Shown here: positions 1 to 6,969 of the stretch, in pieces
How positions within the stretch are numbered: position 1 is the first letter of the stretch
Layout: each line of letters starts with the position of its first letter
Assembly (NCBI GenBank): GCA_030837935.1
Contig: JAUQXU010000455.1
Span: forward strand, 1 to 12,268
Length of the DNA: 12,268 nucleotides
Source: Candidatus Brocadia sp.
GTDB taxonomy: Bacteria; Planctomycetota; Brocadiia; Brocadiales; Brocadiaceae
Direction of reading: 5' to 3'
Translations under genes and position numbers: made by a program
The notes under the pieces: generated by a model
Databases searched by the model: none
Seen by the model: the letters and a program-made list of their open reading frames with translations, nothing else
Told to the model about the DNA's origin: nothing

Positions 1-902
1 AAGACCTGCTTGAGACATTTGAACAAGATTTACAAACAAGCTACAGTCTGTTCTGGAACTATCTTGCCGAATGGGATACCATGCCAGACTTTCTTCAAGA
101 CAAAATACTTGCGATAGCAAAGGAGGTTGACGCTGCTGTTGTAAGCGCCAACCCGTCGGTACAAGAGCATGTTGCTTTGTATAATCAATATTTAAGTGAA
201 GGCAAAATGGTTGTGCTTGTTGCGCATTCTCAGGGCAATCTGTATGGCAATATTGCATATCTCGGCATAGACCCGCAATATATCGATGGATTCGGCATGG
301 TATCGGTGGCGAATCCAGACAGTTACGTTGCCGGTGGAGGTTCCTACACGACGATTGATGAAGATCTCATCATCGGCAGCATTCCACTTGCATTATTACC
401 GAATCTTGACAATTTCTTCGGCCCTCTCAATTGGGGCGATATTTGGGGTGGCCATAATTTTATAAAGTCTTATATGGCTCCCGGGTATAAGGCAGAAACG
501 AAAATCCTTAATGATGTTGTTACTATGATCAACAAACTCATGACATCGAATGCGAGGACAGAAGCCATAGAAATCGTGAATACGTATAATCTTCTCAGTG
601 TCGTCTGCGGTAATCCAGGTACAACATTGGTGACAATACCCCAGGATGCATATATTACGGAAATCAGCACCTATCACTGGTGCGATGAAGGCCAGCCGGC
701 AGGAACACATTCTTTGTACAATATCAATACATCTCACCTGTATGGGCCATTTTCAGGAACAATCGCCTTTCGTTTCTGGCTATCATATCCCAACACCTAT
801 GTACCCGCAGGAAACTATGAAGTTGTCGACTCTGAACCAAGTACCTGGTCACACACGAATAGCGGTGGATTTGTGAGAATCAAGGGAATAGTGTGTTACT
901 AA
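1..902 (+). CDS. Secreted-type alpha/beta-hydrolase with C-terminal beta-sandwich domain, 5' end outside window
   Basis: The frame is open from the first complete codon at position 3, so the gene starts upstream; the ATG at 81 is probably internal because 26 codons in good frame precede it. Counting from that ATG, a strand-turn-helix nucleophile elbow reads VVLVAHSQGN, with Ser50 as likely nucleophile. Asp93 or Asp95 and His125 (GGHNF) follow in the usual Ser-Asp-His order of lipases and esterases. From about residue 185 a different domain begins: YHWCDEG, LYGPFSG, then PAGNYEVVDSEPSTWS, a signature I recognise from extracellular bacterial proteins with a small beta-sandwich. Substrate is unknown; a lipid or ester is the family expectation. 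It is the only substantial plus-strand gene, divergent in function from the minus-strand block, and no terminator with a T tract follows it. The hydrolase assignment rests on the motif and residue order; the signal peptide, if any, lies outside the window. Confidence 0.7.
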   Translation, partial: DLLETFEQDLQTSYSLFWNYLAEWDTMPDFLQDKILAIAKEVDAAVVSANPSVQEHVALYNQYLSEGKMVVLVAHSQGNLYGNIAYLGIDPQYIDGFGMVSVANPDSYVAGGGSYTTIDEDLIIGSIPLALLPNLDNFFGPLNWGDIWGGHNFIKSYMAPGYKAETKILNDVVTMINKLMTSNARTEAIEIVNTYNLLSVVCGNPGTTLVTIPQDAYITEISTYHWCDEGQPAGTHSLYNINTSHLYGPFSGTIAFRFWLSYPNTYVPAGNYEVVDSEPSTWSHTNSGGFVRIKGIVCY

Positions 903-1168
903 CGTACATTCATTGCTAGTTTTTATTAACCTGCATGATATGGAAGAACAGCTGTTCATTTGATGCAGACGTTACAGGAGATGACCAATGAAAATCCGAT
1001 GGATATCTAATATAGTATTACTGTGTAAAAACTTCTTTTTTTAGCAAGTTTTTTACAACCCCCTTCGCCCCCTTTACTAATGGGGATTTGGTCGCGGCGT
1101 AGCAGCACTAGGTGAACCCTTGTTGGTATTTGTCAATTCAAGTTTAAAATTATGATGGATTGAGAATT
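903..1168. other. Gene-free stretch with C/G-rich repeat-like segment
   Basis: No credible full gene is seen. At 1059-1088 two CCCCC runs are followed by TTTACTAAT and GGGG, a small inverted repeat. It resembles, from memory, the CCCCCTTTA...AAGGGGGAT intergenic repeats that are dispersed in several environmental genomes. The remainder is AT-rich and shows no clear promoter. Confidence 0.4.
988..1044 (+). other. 18-codon ORF with good ribosome binding site, possible gene remnant
   Basis: An ATG at 988 is preceded by AGGAG at 975-979, 8 nt upstream. It reads MKIRWISNIVLLCKNFFF and then stops at TAG. The basic start followed by hydrophobic residues looks like the beginning of a signal peptide or membrane segment, so this may be the 5' stub of a lost exported protein gene. 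It could equally be chance. I see no continuation of coding sequence in the other frames after the stop. Confidence 0.25.
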
Positions 1169-1205
1169 AAAAAAACCTCCCGCAAGGGTCAAACCCTGCG
1201 GGAGG
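1169..1205 (-). terminator. Intrinsic terminator of the multicopper oxidase gene
   Basis: CCTCCCGCAAGGG at 1176-1188 pairs with CCCTGCGGGAGG at 1194-1205, a 12-bp stem with one bulged base and a 5-nt loop. Read on the minus strand, the stem is followed directly by seven T residues (1175 down to 1169). It lies 21 bp past the stop codon of the multicopper oxidase, as expected for a rho-independent terminator ending that transcript. Confidence 0.93.
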
Positions 1206-1226
1206 TCACCGTGGTTTCCCACACTA

Positions 1227-2501
1227 TTAATGTTCCAGAGGATTATACGGCTTGCCTTCCACCTTGAGAGGGGTTTCGGGTTGTGCAACCTTAGCTCTGC
1301 TTCTTACATCAAAGATTGTTAAAGCACCCATAGGATATTTACCCGTTGAGACCATGCCTCGGAGGTTGTGATCATGCATGATAGTTATACCAGCACCCAG
1401 ATTGCAGGATAAGCACTTCCTCTGGCTGGCAAAGTGGGGAATCTTTACTAACACGTCAACTCGCTCGCCACTTGCTATACAAATGGTATCCTTCTCATAA
1501 CTACTCTTTAATTTCCTGCCGTCCAATGCAACTACTTCCATGTGGTAACCATGTGGGTGGATAGCAAAGACATGATCGGCACCAATAGCCATCAGGCGTA
1601 TCAAAACCGTTTCATCCTCATAAGCGACAATTCTTGAACGAGGATCATTGATTATCGAACGTGGGTGATAAAGATTATCTGTAAACGTTCTGCCATTAAT
1701 CAGGAAGTAATCGGCCTTCCAATCCTGTAATCCATGGACAATACCTGTTTCCTGTAACTGTTCATTTGCCGTGGAAGACATTTCGCTGAAAAACAGGGTA
1801 TAATCCCTGTCGTATTTATATCCATAAGCCGTCTTTGTCCTGTCCTGGTGAATGATGATTGGGAAATACATACCGGCAAGGATATGATTAAAGCTATCCA
1901 CGTGACAATGACCCAGAAAAGAACCTTCGTATTGTGGTGTCAGTTCGTAGGTAAAAGCTTTATGTTCCAGCACAGGGTCAACCGGCAGCGAAGGTACACC
2001 GTCAACCGCTGGTGTTAAATCCAAGCCGTGAAAATGAATGGTATGCGCCACGTGGTTAATCCCTGAGTGTTCAGCGCAGTTGTGTATACCTGTATTATGT
2101 AGCGTAATCCGTGCCTTTTCGCCAACAAAGAGGTGCAGTGGGTCACTGGGAACTTTAACGGGCTCTAACAATTGTTCCAACTCTTCTTTTGTTTTTACTT
2201 CACCCACATTCTTAAAACTACCTTTCGCATGAGTATAACCCATAACCCATACTAATTCACCATTTGTCATTTCTATATAGCCATCCGTGGTATAAAGATG
2301 GAACTCCCAGGCACCGTCCTTTCCACGCTCTCCCATGATGTCACCGTTTGTTACGTTGTTCAATTCCTTCTCTTCTTTGCTAAGACTCCAGGCCTCGGCT
2401 TGTTTTACCTCTTCGCCAAAAACGTTTGGCACAGCTATATATGTGGTAACACCTAACACGATTCCTGCAGTCGCCCGACCAATTAGCTTTAACACCTTCA
2501 T
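1227..2501 (-). CDS. Exported two-domain multicopper oxidase (type 1 copper in domain 1)
   Basis: 424 residues. The N-terminus (MKVLKLIGRA, then a hydrophobic stretch to about residue 28) is a signal peptide, so the enzyme should act outside the cytoplasmic membrane. Domain 1 has HTIHFHG (His153, 156, 158) and GHCHVDSFNHILAGM with Cys199, His206 and Met211, giving a full set of type 1 copper ligands plus trinuclear-site histidines. Domain 2 has HPHGYH (His315-320) and MHDHNLRGM (His376, His378), with Asp in place of the type 1 cysteine. One type 1 site in the first of two cupredoxin domains corresponds to the arrangement called type C in two-domain oxidases. A CLSC motif (364-367) sits just before the last copper motif. 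Substrate is unknown: phenols, metal ions or nitrogen oxides are options for the superfamily. ATG at 2501 is supported by GGGAG at 2511-2507. It is last in its block and is followed by a strong terminator. Confidence 0.88.
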   Translation of the reverse strand: MKVLKLIGRATAGIVLGVTTYIAVPNVFGEEVKQAEAWSLSKEEKELNNVTNGDIMGERGKDGAWEFHLYTTDGYIEMTNGELVWVMGYTHAKGSFKNVGEVKTKEELEQLLEPVKVPSDPLHLFVGEKARITLHNTGIHNCAEHSGINHVAHTIHFHGLDLTPAVDGVPSLPVDPVLEHKAFTYELTPQYEGSFLGHCHVDSFNHILAGMYFPIIIHQDRTKTAYGYKYDRDYTLFFSEMSSTANEQLQETGIVHGLQDWKADYFLINGRTFTDNLYHPRSIINDPRSRIVAYEDETVLIRLMAIGADHVFAIHPHGYHMEVVALDGRKLKSSYEKDTICIASGERVDVLVKIPHFASQRKCLSCNLGAGITIMHDHNLRGMVSTGKYPMGALTIFDVRSRAKVAQPETPLKVEGKPYNPLEH

Positions 2502-2598
2502 ACCATCTCCCTTTCGATAAATAGGTTCAACAAAATAAAAAATTACCGAAACTCCTTTTCCTTGATAAACATTATCTCATCATCAAAATTAGCCCATA

Positions 2599-3078
2599 TC
2601 AATTACTATCATTATCACCATGACTGATGATAGTTCTGTTTTCGGTCATAGTCTGTGGACTAAGGCCACTCGTCAATTCCTCTTGTAATGGACGCTTTTG
2701 GACAACCAACTTTTGCCTTTCCCATAATTTTTCCAATACTATTTTTAACTCCTCAATATTTACTGGTTTTCCCAAAAAGCAGTCTGCCCCATATTTCTTA
2801 GCTTCCACAGCCGTTTTTTCAGAACTGTAGGCCGTAATAACCACGATTGCAATCATTTCTTTCCTTTTCCGTATTTCGTGTATCAGGGATAACCCCCCCA
2901 TTCCGGGTAATTTCATGTCCGTTAAAATGATGTCAAAATTTTCTCTGCTGAGAAGATTTAAAGCATCATAACCCGACAGGACGCCAGAAACTGAAAATCC
3001 ATCACGCGTTAATATCTTTACCAGGCCATCCAGGGTGTTTTTATCGTCATCTATCAGGAGCAACTTAGGCTTTATCAT
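2599..3078 (-). CDS. Receiver-only response regulator, partial duplicate of the neighbouring NtrC-type regulator
   Basis: 159 residues from ATG at 3078. A longer reading from TTG at 3096 exists, but the ATG start MIKPKLLLIDDD aligns exactly with MTKPRILLIDDD of the regulator at 4532-5878. The acidic pocket (Asp10-12), phospho-acceptor Asp54 (LTDMKLPG), Thr82 and Lys104 (KPVN) are all intact, so it should be phosphorylatable. Identity to the NtrC-type paralogue is about 101 of the first 135 residues, and it continues through the linker LWERQ. After a short weakly similar stretch (PQTMTENRTII against TPQMQRIIKMI) it ends, with no AAA+ or DNA-binding domain. It may act as a phosphate sink or as a competitor for the kinase at 5875-6969, or signal by protein contact; this is inference. 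No clear Shine-Dalgarno precedes it, suggesting expression from an upstream transcript, 55 nt after the ferredoxin gene. Confidence 0.88.
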   Translation of the reverse strand: MIKPKLLLIDDDKNTLDGLVKILTRDGFSVSGVLSGYDALNLLSRENFDIILTDMKLPGMGGLSLIHEIRKRKEMIAIVVITAYSSEKTAVEAKKYGADCFLGKPVNIEELKIVLEKLWERQKLVVQKRPLQEELTSGLSPQTMTENRTIISHGDNDSN

Positions 3079-3133
3079 AAAAGTTGATAAAAACAAAAGG
3101 GAAAAATTTTATAATTATTTAATGTGTCGCAGA

Positions 3134-3331
3134 TTACAGATGATATTTTATACACTCTTTCGGGCAAAACTGAGCAGCTCTCTTAATCTTTTCACTATGG
3201 GGGATAATATCAATACCCTCCTTTATCTGTGGTCCAGTCGTTTCTACAAAAACGATAACCTCAGAAGCCTCTTCAGCGCATATTGCGCACTTAATACAGC
3301 TTTCCTCAAACCAAACAACGGGTTTCTTCAT
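3134..3331 (-). CDS. Small single-cluster [4Fe-4S] ferredoxin
   Basis: 65 residues. Cys12, Cys15 and Cys18 (CIKCAIC) plus Cys56 (FCPKEC) form the CxxCxxC...CP ligand set of a one-cluster ferredoxin of the Fer4_13 kind. A fifth cysteine, Cys60, lies in the same CPKEC motif. The middle of the protein (EVIVFVE..., about residues 24-50) has the strand-and-turn layout usual in this family, whose second cluster has been lost. It would be a cytoplasmic one-electron carrier; its partner is unknown, but it sits between a protoglobin and a receiver-only regulator. The start is supported by AAGGAG at 3348-3343. The leader upstream carries a 9-G tract and a hairpin, annotated separately. Confidence 0.85.
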   Translation of the reverse strand: MKKPVVWFEESCIKCAICAEEASEVIVFVETTGPQIKEGIDIIPHSEKIKRAAQFCPKECIKYHL

Positions 3332-3355
3332 AGTATCACTTTCTCCTTAGAATGT

Positions 3356-3390
3356 CCCCCCCCCACGCACCTGAATTAAACGCAGGGGGG
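3356..3390 (-). promoter_or_regulatory. G9 homopolymer and C6/G-tract hairpin in the ferredoxin leader
   Basis: Read on the minus strand, six C residues (3390-3385) are followed after 20 nt by nine G residues (3364-3356), so the leader RNA can fold into a G:C stem. The G tract ends 7 nt before the AAGGAG ribosome binding site and 24 nt before the ATG. Such a tract is prone to slippage during replication. Whether it affects expression, acts as an attenuator or is only an RNA processing or stability element is not shown. There is no T tract, so it is not a classical terminator. Confidence 0.4.
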
Positions 3391-3442
3391 AAACAACATC
3401 CGTTCACTTAAAGCATCTTCCTTATGGCACTATTCCAAAGTA

Positions 3443-4096
3443 TTACATCCAGGGGCCAAAATAATCGATGTGATAAATGTCTATAATTATCCAGAAAAGT
3501 TTTGTCCATGCGGTAGTTATCCGGCGGAGTTTTTCCGGATCATTTTTTAACTCCTCGGCAAAGAGATTAAACAAATATTGATGTATATATCCCCATAAAG
3601 CAAGATTCAGCCTTATGGGTATATAAAGGTCTTCAGAACCAAAGATCGGGACATGCACAGCTCCCACCCACCGCACAAAATTCCAGAATTCTTCATCCCA
3701 TTTACACTCCAATATTTTAAGCAGAAACCTTTGTTGTCTTGCTCTTCTTATGTCAACATATTCCTTGGCTATTTTGCCGTTATCATCTCTAAACCATCTT
3801 GATAGCCATGGATCGTTTATGAGTTTTTCATAATAGATGTGATCAAGGATTGCCTTCAGGTTTGCAGCGATAATATCCTTTGATTCCTTAATAGCCTCAG
3901 TGTCCTTATCCGTAAAGTTTACACATTGTGCCATGTATTCATAGCGTTTCATTATGTCTAAGCTCGTATCCCTGTAAAGATTCCATGCCTTATTAAATTC
4001 AGGGACATCCAGCATAGGATTGCGTTTCCCGCCCGAAACCTTTTTCTCTGCTTCCATCGGAAACATTTTCATATATGCATTTGACATGATAGACAT
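3443..4096 (-). CDS. Protoglobin (single-domain heme globin)
   Basis: 217 residues, about the length of archaeal and bacterial protoglobins, with no attached signalling domain. The F-helix motif WVGAVHVPIFGSEDLYIP contains the likely proximal heme ligand His148 and matches the GxxHxxxG pattern of globin-coupled sensors and protoglobins. The preceding helix has IRRARQQRFLLKIL (117-130). A tyrosine/phenylalanine-rich region precedes it (Tyr88, Tyr89 after LDHI), and the C-terminal helices (WGYIHQYLFNLFAEEL) also fit the fold. The N-terminal extension of about 30 residues is typical of protoglobins. Expected ligands are O2, NO or CO; it may scavenge or sense NO or O2. The start is supported by AAGGAGG about 12 nt upstream. 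It is the first gene after the 435-bp gap behind the NtrC-type regulator, and therefore a candidate target of it, though no -24/-12 promoter was found. Confidence 0.82.
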   Translation of the reverse strand: MSIMSNAYMKMFPMEAEKKVSGGKRNPMLDVPEFNKAWNLYRDTSLDIMKRYEYMAQCVNFTDKDTEAIKESKDIIAANLKAILDHIYYEKLINDPWLSRWFRDDNGKIAKEYVDIRRARQQRFLLKILECKWDEEFWNFVRWVGAVHVPIFGSEDLYIPIRLNLALWGYIHQYLFNLFAEELKNDPEKLRRITTAWTKLFWIIIDIYHIDYFGPWM

Positions 4097-4531
4097 AATT
4101 ATTCTTATCCTCCTTAAAAAACTGAAATATGTTCATTGAAAATAATCACGATTATATTTGCTGATACCTTGATAAAATGTGTTGAAAGATGTACTGTTCA
4201 ATCACAGGAAAAAATTTAAACTACATATGTCCCCTCCTTCCGGGAAAATATTTGACGGTAATATTTTTAAAGTAAAACTGCTCAATACAGTAAGAGTCGT
4301 TGTATATATCTTTGAAGCAAAGCTGTTATTGTATATTAACAAACATGATGCCAATCAGAATTGCATAAACGCAGAAAAGTTGTAACCTACAGTGTTGATG
4401 TGTATTAGATATGATTGCGTTTTGGAAACATGAGGGCAAGGGGAGAAAGATGATCGATGGAAATACGTTCTTTGCGAAAAATTTGCGGGATTAAGGTGTG
4501 AAGGGTAAAAAGGTTTGAAAAAATTTCGTCA
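4097..4531. other. 435-bp gene-free region upstream of the protoglobin
   Basis: AT-rich, with no convincing gene. A 68-codon plus-strand frame beginning at GTG 4179 has no ribosome binding site and no recognisable product. On the minus strand TATAAT occurs at 4156-4151, 55 nt upstream of the protoglobin ATG, and could be a -10 element, but no fair -35 hexamer stands 16-18 nt before it. I looked for the sigma54 pattern GG-N10-GC on the minus strand and found no match. The length suggests a promoter and operator region for the downstream genes. Confidence 0.45.
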
Positions 4532-5878
4532 CTACCCCCATTCTTTTACTTTGTATTCAATCTTTCTGCTCGATATCCCCAGTATTTTAGCGGCCTCTTT
4601 TTTACTACCATGCGTCATGAGAAGCGTCTTTTGTATGATCTCCTTCTCTGCCTCTTCTAACGAAGTACCCAAAGGGATTTTAATCAATGACACATCTTCC
4701 TTGTTTGGAATAATATTTTTTGGTAAATGGTCTACCGTGATCATGCTTTTTTTGCAGAGCACGATAGACCGTTCAATAACATTTTCCAGTTCCCTGACAT
4801 TCCCAGGCCAGTGATACGCACAGAGCGCCTCCATCGCCTCGGGGGTAAAACCCTTAATTTCTTTTTTATATTTCTTTGCGTATTTAATGACAAAGAAATT
4901 AGACAGAATGGGCATGTCCTCTCGTCTTTCCCTCAATGGCGGCAGATGGATGGTTATGACATTTAGGCGATAAAATAAATCTTCCCTGAATCTTCCTTCA
5001 GAAACTTCCCTTTCGAGGTTCCGGTTGGTTGCAGCAATGAGCCTCACATCCACCTTAATAGTCTTTTCTCCGCCAACACGCTCAAACTCGCCCTTTTCTA
5101 AAACCCGAAGCAATTTCACCTGTACCTTTATACTCATTTCGCCAACTTCGTCCAAGAAAAGCGTGCCGCCGTCAGCCAATTCAAATCGTCCTTTTCTCGA
5201 CTGAACGGCGCCCGTAAAGGCTCCTTTCTCATGGCCAAAGAGTTCACTTTCCAAAATGCTTTCCGATAAGGCTGCGCAATGCAATGCCACAAAAGGCATA
5301 CAGACCCTGTCGCTTTGATAATGAATAGCATTAGCCACAAGTTCTTTTCCCGTCCCCGTCTCCCCTAAGATCAGGATTGAGGCTGTACTGGGAGCAACGT
5401 CTTCTATCATCTTGATTATACGTTGCATCTGGGGAGTGTTCCCCACCAGTTCTGAAGATTTATACTTATCCTTTAATTTCTCTTTTAATACCCGATTTTG
5501 AACGATTAACTGCTGTCTTTCCCATAGCTTTTCTAATACTAACTCTAACTCCTCAATATTTACGGGTTTCGTCAGGTAATCGTCCGCACCGCATTTTATG
5601 GCCTCCACGGCCGTTTTCACGGAACTATAGGCAGTGATAATCACAATTGCCGCCGGTTCTTCCTTTTTTCGTAATTCGTGGATCAGGGATAATCCTCCCA
5701 TTCCTGGCAATTTCATATCCGTCACGATGATATCAACGTTTTTTCTGGAAAGGAGATTTAAGGCTTCATAGCCAGACAAGACGCCGGAGACAGGATACCC
5801 ATCATGCGCCAGGATCTTCACCAGTCCATTAAGTGCAGTTTTGTCGTCATCTATTAATAATATCCTTGGTTTTGTCAT
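4532..5878 (-). CDS. NtrC-family sigma54-dependent response regulator
   Basis: 448 residues with three domains in the usual order. The receiver (1-120) has Asp10-12, phospho-acceptor Asp54, Thr82 and Lys104. The AAA+ domain has Walker A GETGTGKE (172-179), GAFTGA (219-224) for contact with sigma54, Walker B GTLFLDE (238-244), ATNRNL (283-288), the arginine-finger region FREDLFYRL (297-305) and sensor II WPGNVREL (357-364). A Fis-type helix-turn-helix ends the protein (about 425-447, KKEAAKILGISSRKIEYK). All catalytic motifs are intact, so it should open sigma54 promoters once phosphorylated. The start codon overlaps the stop of the kinase by 4 nt (ATGA), so the two are translationally coupled and are cognate partners. 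It is the parent of the receiver-only duplicate at 2599-3078. Target genes cannot be named from the sequence. Confidence 0.95.
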   Translation of the reverse strand: MTKPRILLIDDDKTALNGLVKILAHDGYPVSGVLSGYEALNLLSRKNVDIIVTDMKLPGMGGLSLIHELRKKEEPAAIVIITAYSSVKTAVEAIKCGADDYLTKPVNIEELELVLEKLWERQQLIVQNRVLKEKLKDKYKSSELVGNTPQMQRIIKMIEDVAPSTASILILGETGTGKELVANAIHYQSDRVCMPFVALHCAALSESILESELFGHEKGAFTGAVQSRKGRFELADGGTLFLDEVGEMSIKVQVKLLRVLEKGEFERVGGEKTIKVDVRLIAATNRNLEREVSEGRFREDLFYRLNVITIHLPPLRERREDMPILSNFFVIKYAKKYKKEIKGFTPEAMEALCAYHWPGNVRELENVIERSIVLCKKSMITVDHLPKNIIPNKEDVSLIKIPLGTSLEEAEKEIIQKTLLMTHGSKKEAAKILGISSRKIEYKVKEWG

Positions 5879-6969
5879 AGAATTGGAATCGCAATTACAA
5901 ATTTACTCCCTCGTAATGATGCCTCTAACCGTATAACTCCTCCATGGGCCTGGATGATGTTTTGTGCAAAAGAAAGTCCTATCCCCGTACCTCCATCCTT
6001 GGTGGTGTAAAACAAATTGAAGATTTTATCTTTTATCTCATCAGGTATCCCAGACCCGGCATCCTGGCAAGAAATCCATATTTCGTGTCCAACGCGTTCC
6101 GCAATCACGTGCAACTTCCCTCCATCCGGCATTGCCTCGATGCCGTTAATCAGGATATTCAAAATTGCCTGCTTTATCTTATCCTTGTCTACCATTACTT
6201 TAGGCAGCTCATTCCTTATAGCTAATTCTATTTGAATACCATATAATTGTGCCTGGGGCAGGAGCAAAGAAACAATCTCACTGAGAATATCGCCCACATC
6301 AACATTACTCTTGTTGAGTTCTCCCGTTTTAGAAAAATGTAAACATTCTTCAACAAACCCGCTCAAGCGGTTGAGTTCCTTCTGAACTATCGTAACAATT
6401 TCAATCAATTCTTTTTTTGCCTTGCCGCTGATTTTCCGTATATCTTGTATTTCTCGTTCCAGTACCGTCATCTGGATATTCATAGCGTTTAAAGGATTTT
6501 TAACCTCATGCGCCAGTTCAGCAGCAAACGCGCCGAGTGTGGATTGGGTTTTTGACCTGATGACCTCGTCCGAAAACTTTTTTACATCACTAATATCCTC
6601 TATAACGGAAACAATATGAGTTTCTTTGCCTTCGCTGTCCCTGATAGGCGAAACGCTCATTTTTACCCAGGATTCAGTTCTGTCACCCCGCCTGATCAGC
6701 AGTTCTCTTGAACCTTTAGTAATCTTCCCATGGAAGACGTCCATGCCGGGGCAAAATTTTTCTGTTAAACACATACCCGTGGAAGTATGACACATAAAGA
6801 TGTCGCCGCAATCCTTTCCGATAACATCTTCCCGTGACCATTTTGTTATCTCTTCACAGGCGTGATTAAAAAACACCACCTGACGGTTTATATCCTGGAT
6901 CATAATCCCCTTGCTTACACAATCCAATGCCTGATTTAAAATGTGTGTTATTGTATCGGTATTTTTCAT
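5875..6969 (-). CDS. Cytoplasmic PAS-domain histidine kinase (NtrB-like), cysteine-rich PAS
   Basis: 364 residues, no membrane segment or signal peptide. A PAS domain covers about 10-130 and carries four cysteines in its middle, Cys54, Cys60, Cys67 and Cys73 (C-x5-C-x6-C-x5-C), suggesting redox, metal or Fe-S sensing. The HisKA segment has AAELAHEVKNPLNAM with phospho-acceptor His154. The ATP-binding domain has the N box (NILINGIEAM, Asn275), G1 DAGSGIPD (303-310), the F box FNLFYTT and G2 GGTGIGL (326-332), so the kinase is complete. It feeds the NtrC-type regulator that overlaps its stop codon. ATG at 6969 is the first start after an in-frame stop, but the ribosome binding site is weak. Family and catalytic role are secure; the signal is inferred from the cysteines and from the protoglobin and ferredoxin nearby. 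Confidence 0.93.
   Translation of the reverse strand: MKNTDTITHILNQALDCVSKGIMIQDINRQVVFFNHACEEITKWSREDVIGKDCGDIFMCHTSTGMCLTEKFCPGMDVFHGKITKGSRELLIRRGDRTESWVKMSVSPIRDSEGKETHIVSVIEDISDVKKFSDEVIRSKTQSTLGAFAAELAHEVKNPLNAMNIQMTVLEREIQDIRKISGKAKKELIEIVTIVQKELNRLSGFVEECLHFSKTGELNKSNVDVGDILSEIVSLLLPQAQLYGIQIELAIRNELPKVMVDKDKIKQAILNILINGIEAMPDGGKLHVIAERVGHEIWISCQDAGSGIPDEIKDKIFNLFYTTKDGGTGIGLSFAQNIIQAHGGVIRLEASLRGSKFVIAIPIL

Noticed and set aside
3079..3096. Extended TTG start for the receiver-only protein
   Set aside because: The ATG at 3078 aligns with the start of the paralogous NtrC-type regulator, and the extra residues have no counterpart.
3356..3390. Rho-independent terminator after the protoglobin gene
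   Set aside because: The G:C stem has no T tract behind it on the minus strand and lies directly before a ribosome binding site.
4179..4385. 68-codon plus-strand frame in the gap upstream of the protoglobin
   Set aside because: It starts at GTG without a ribosome binding site, has no recognisable product, and lies where the promoter of the minus-strand genes is expected.
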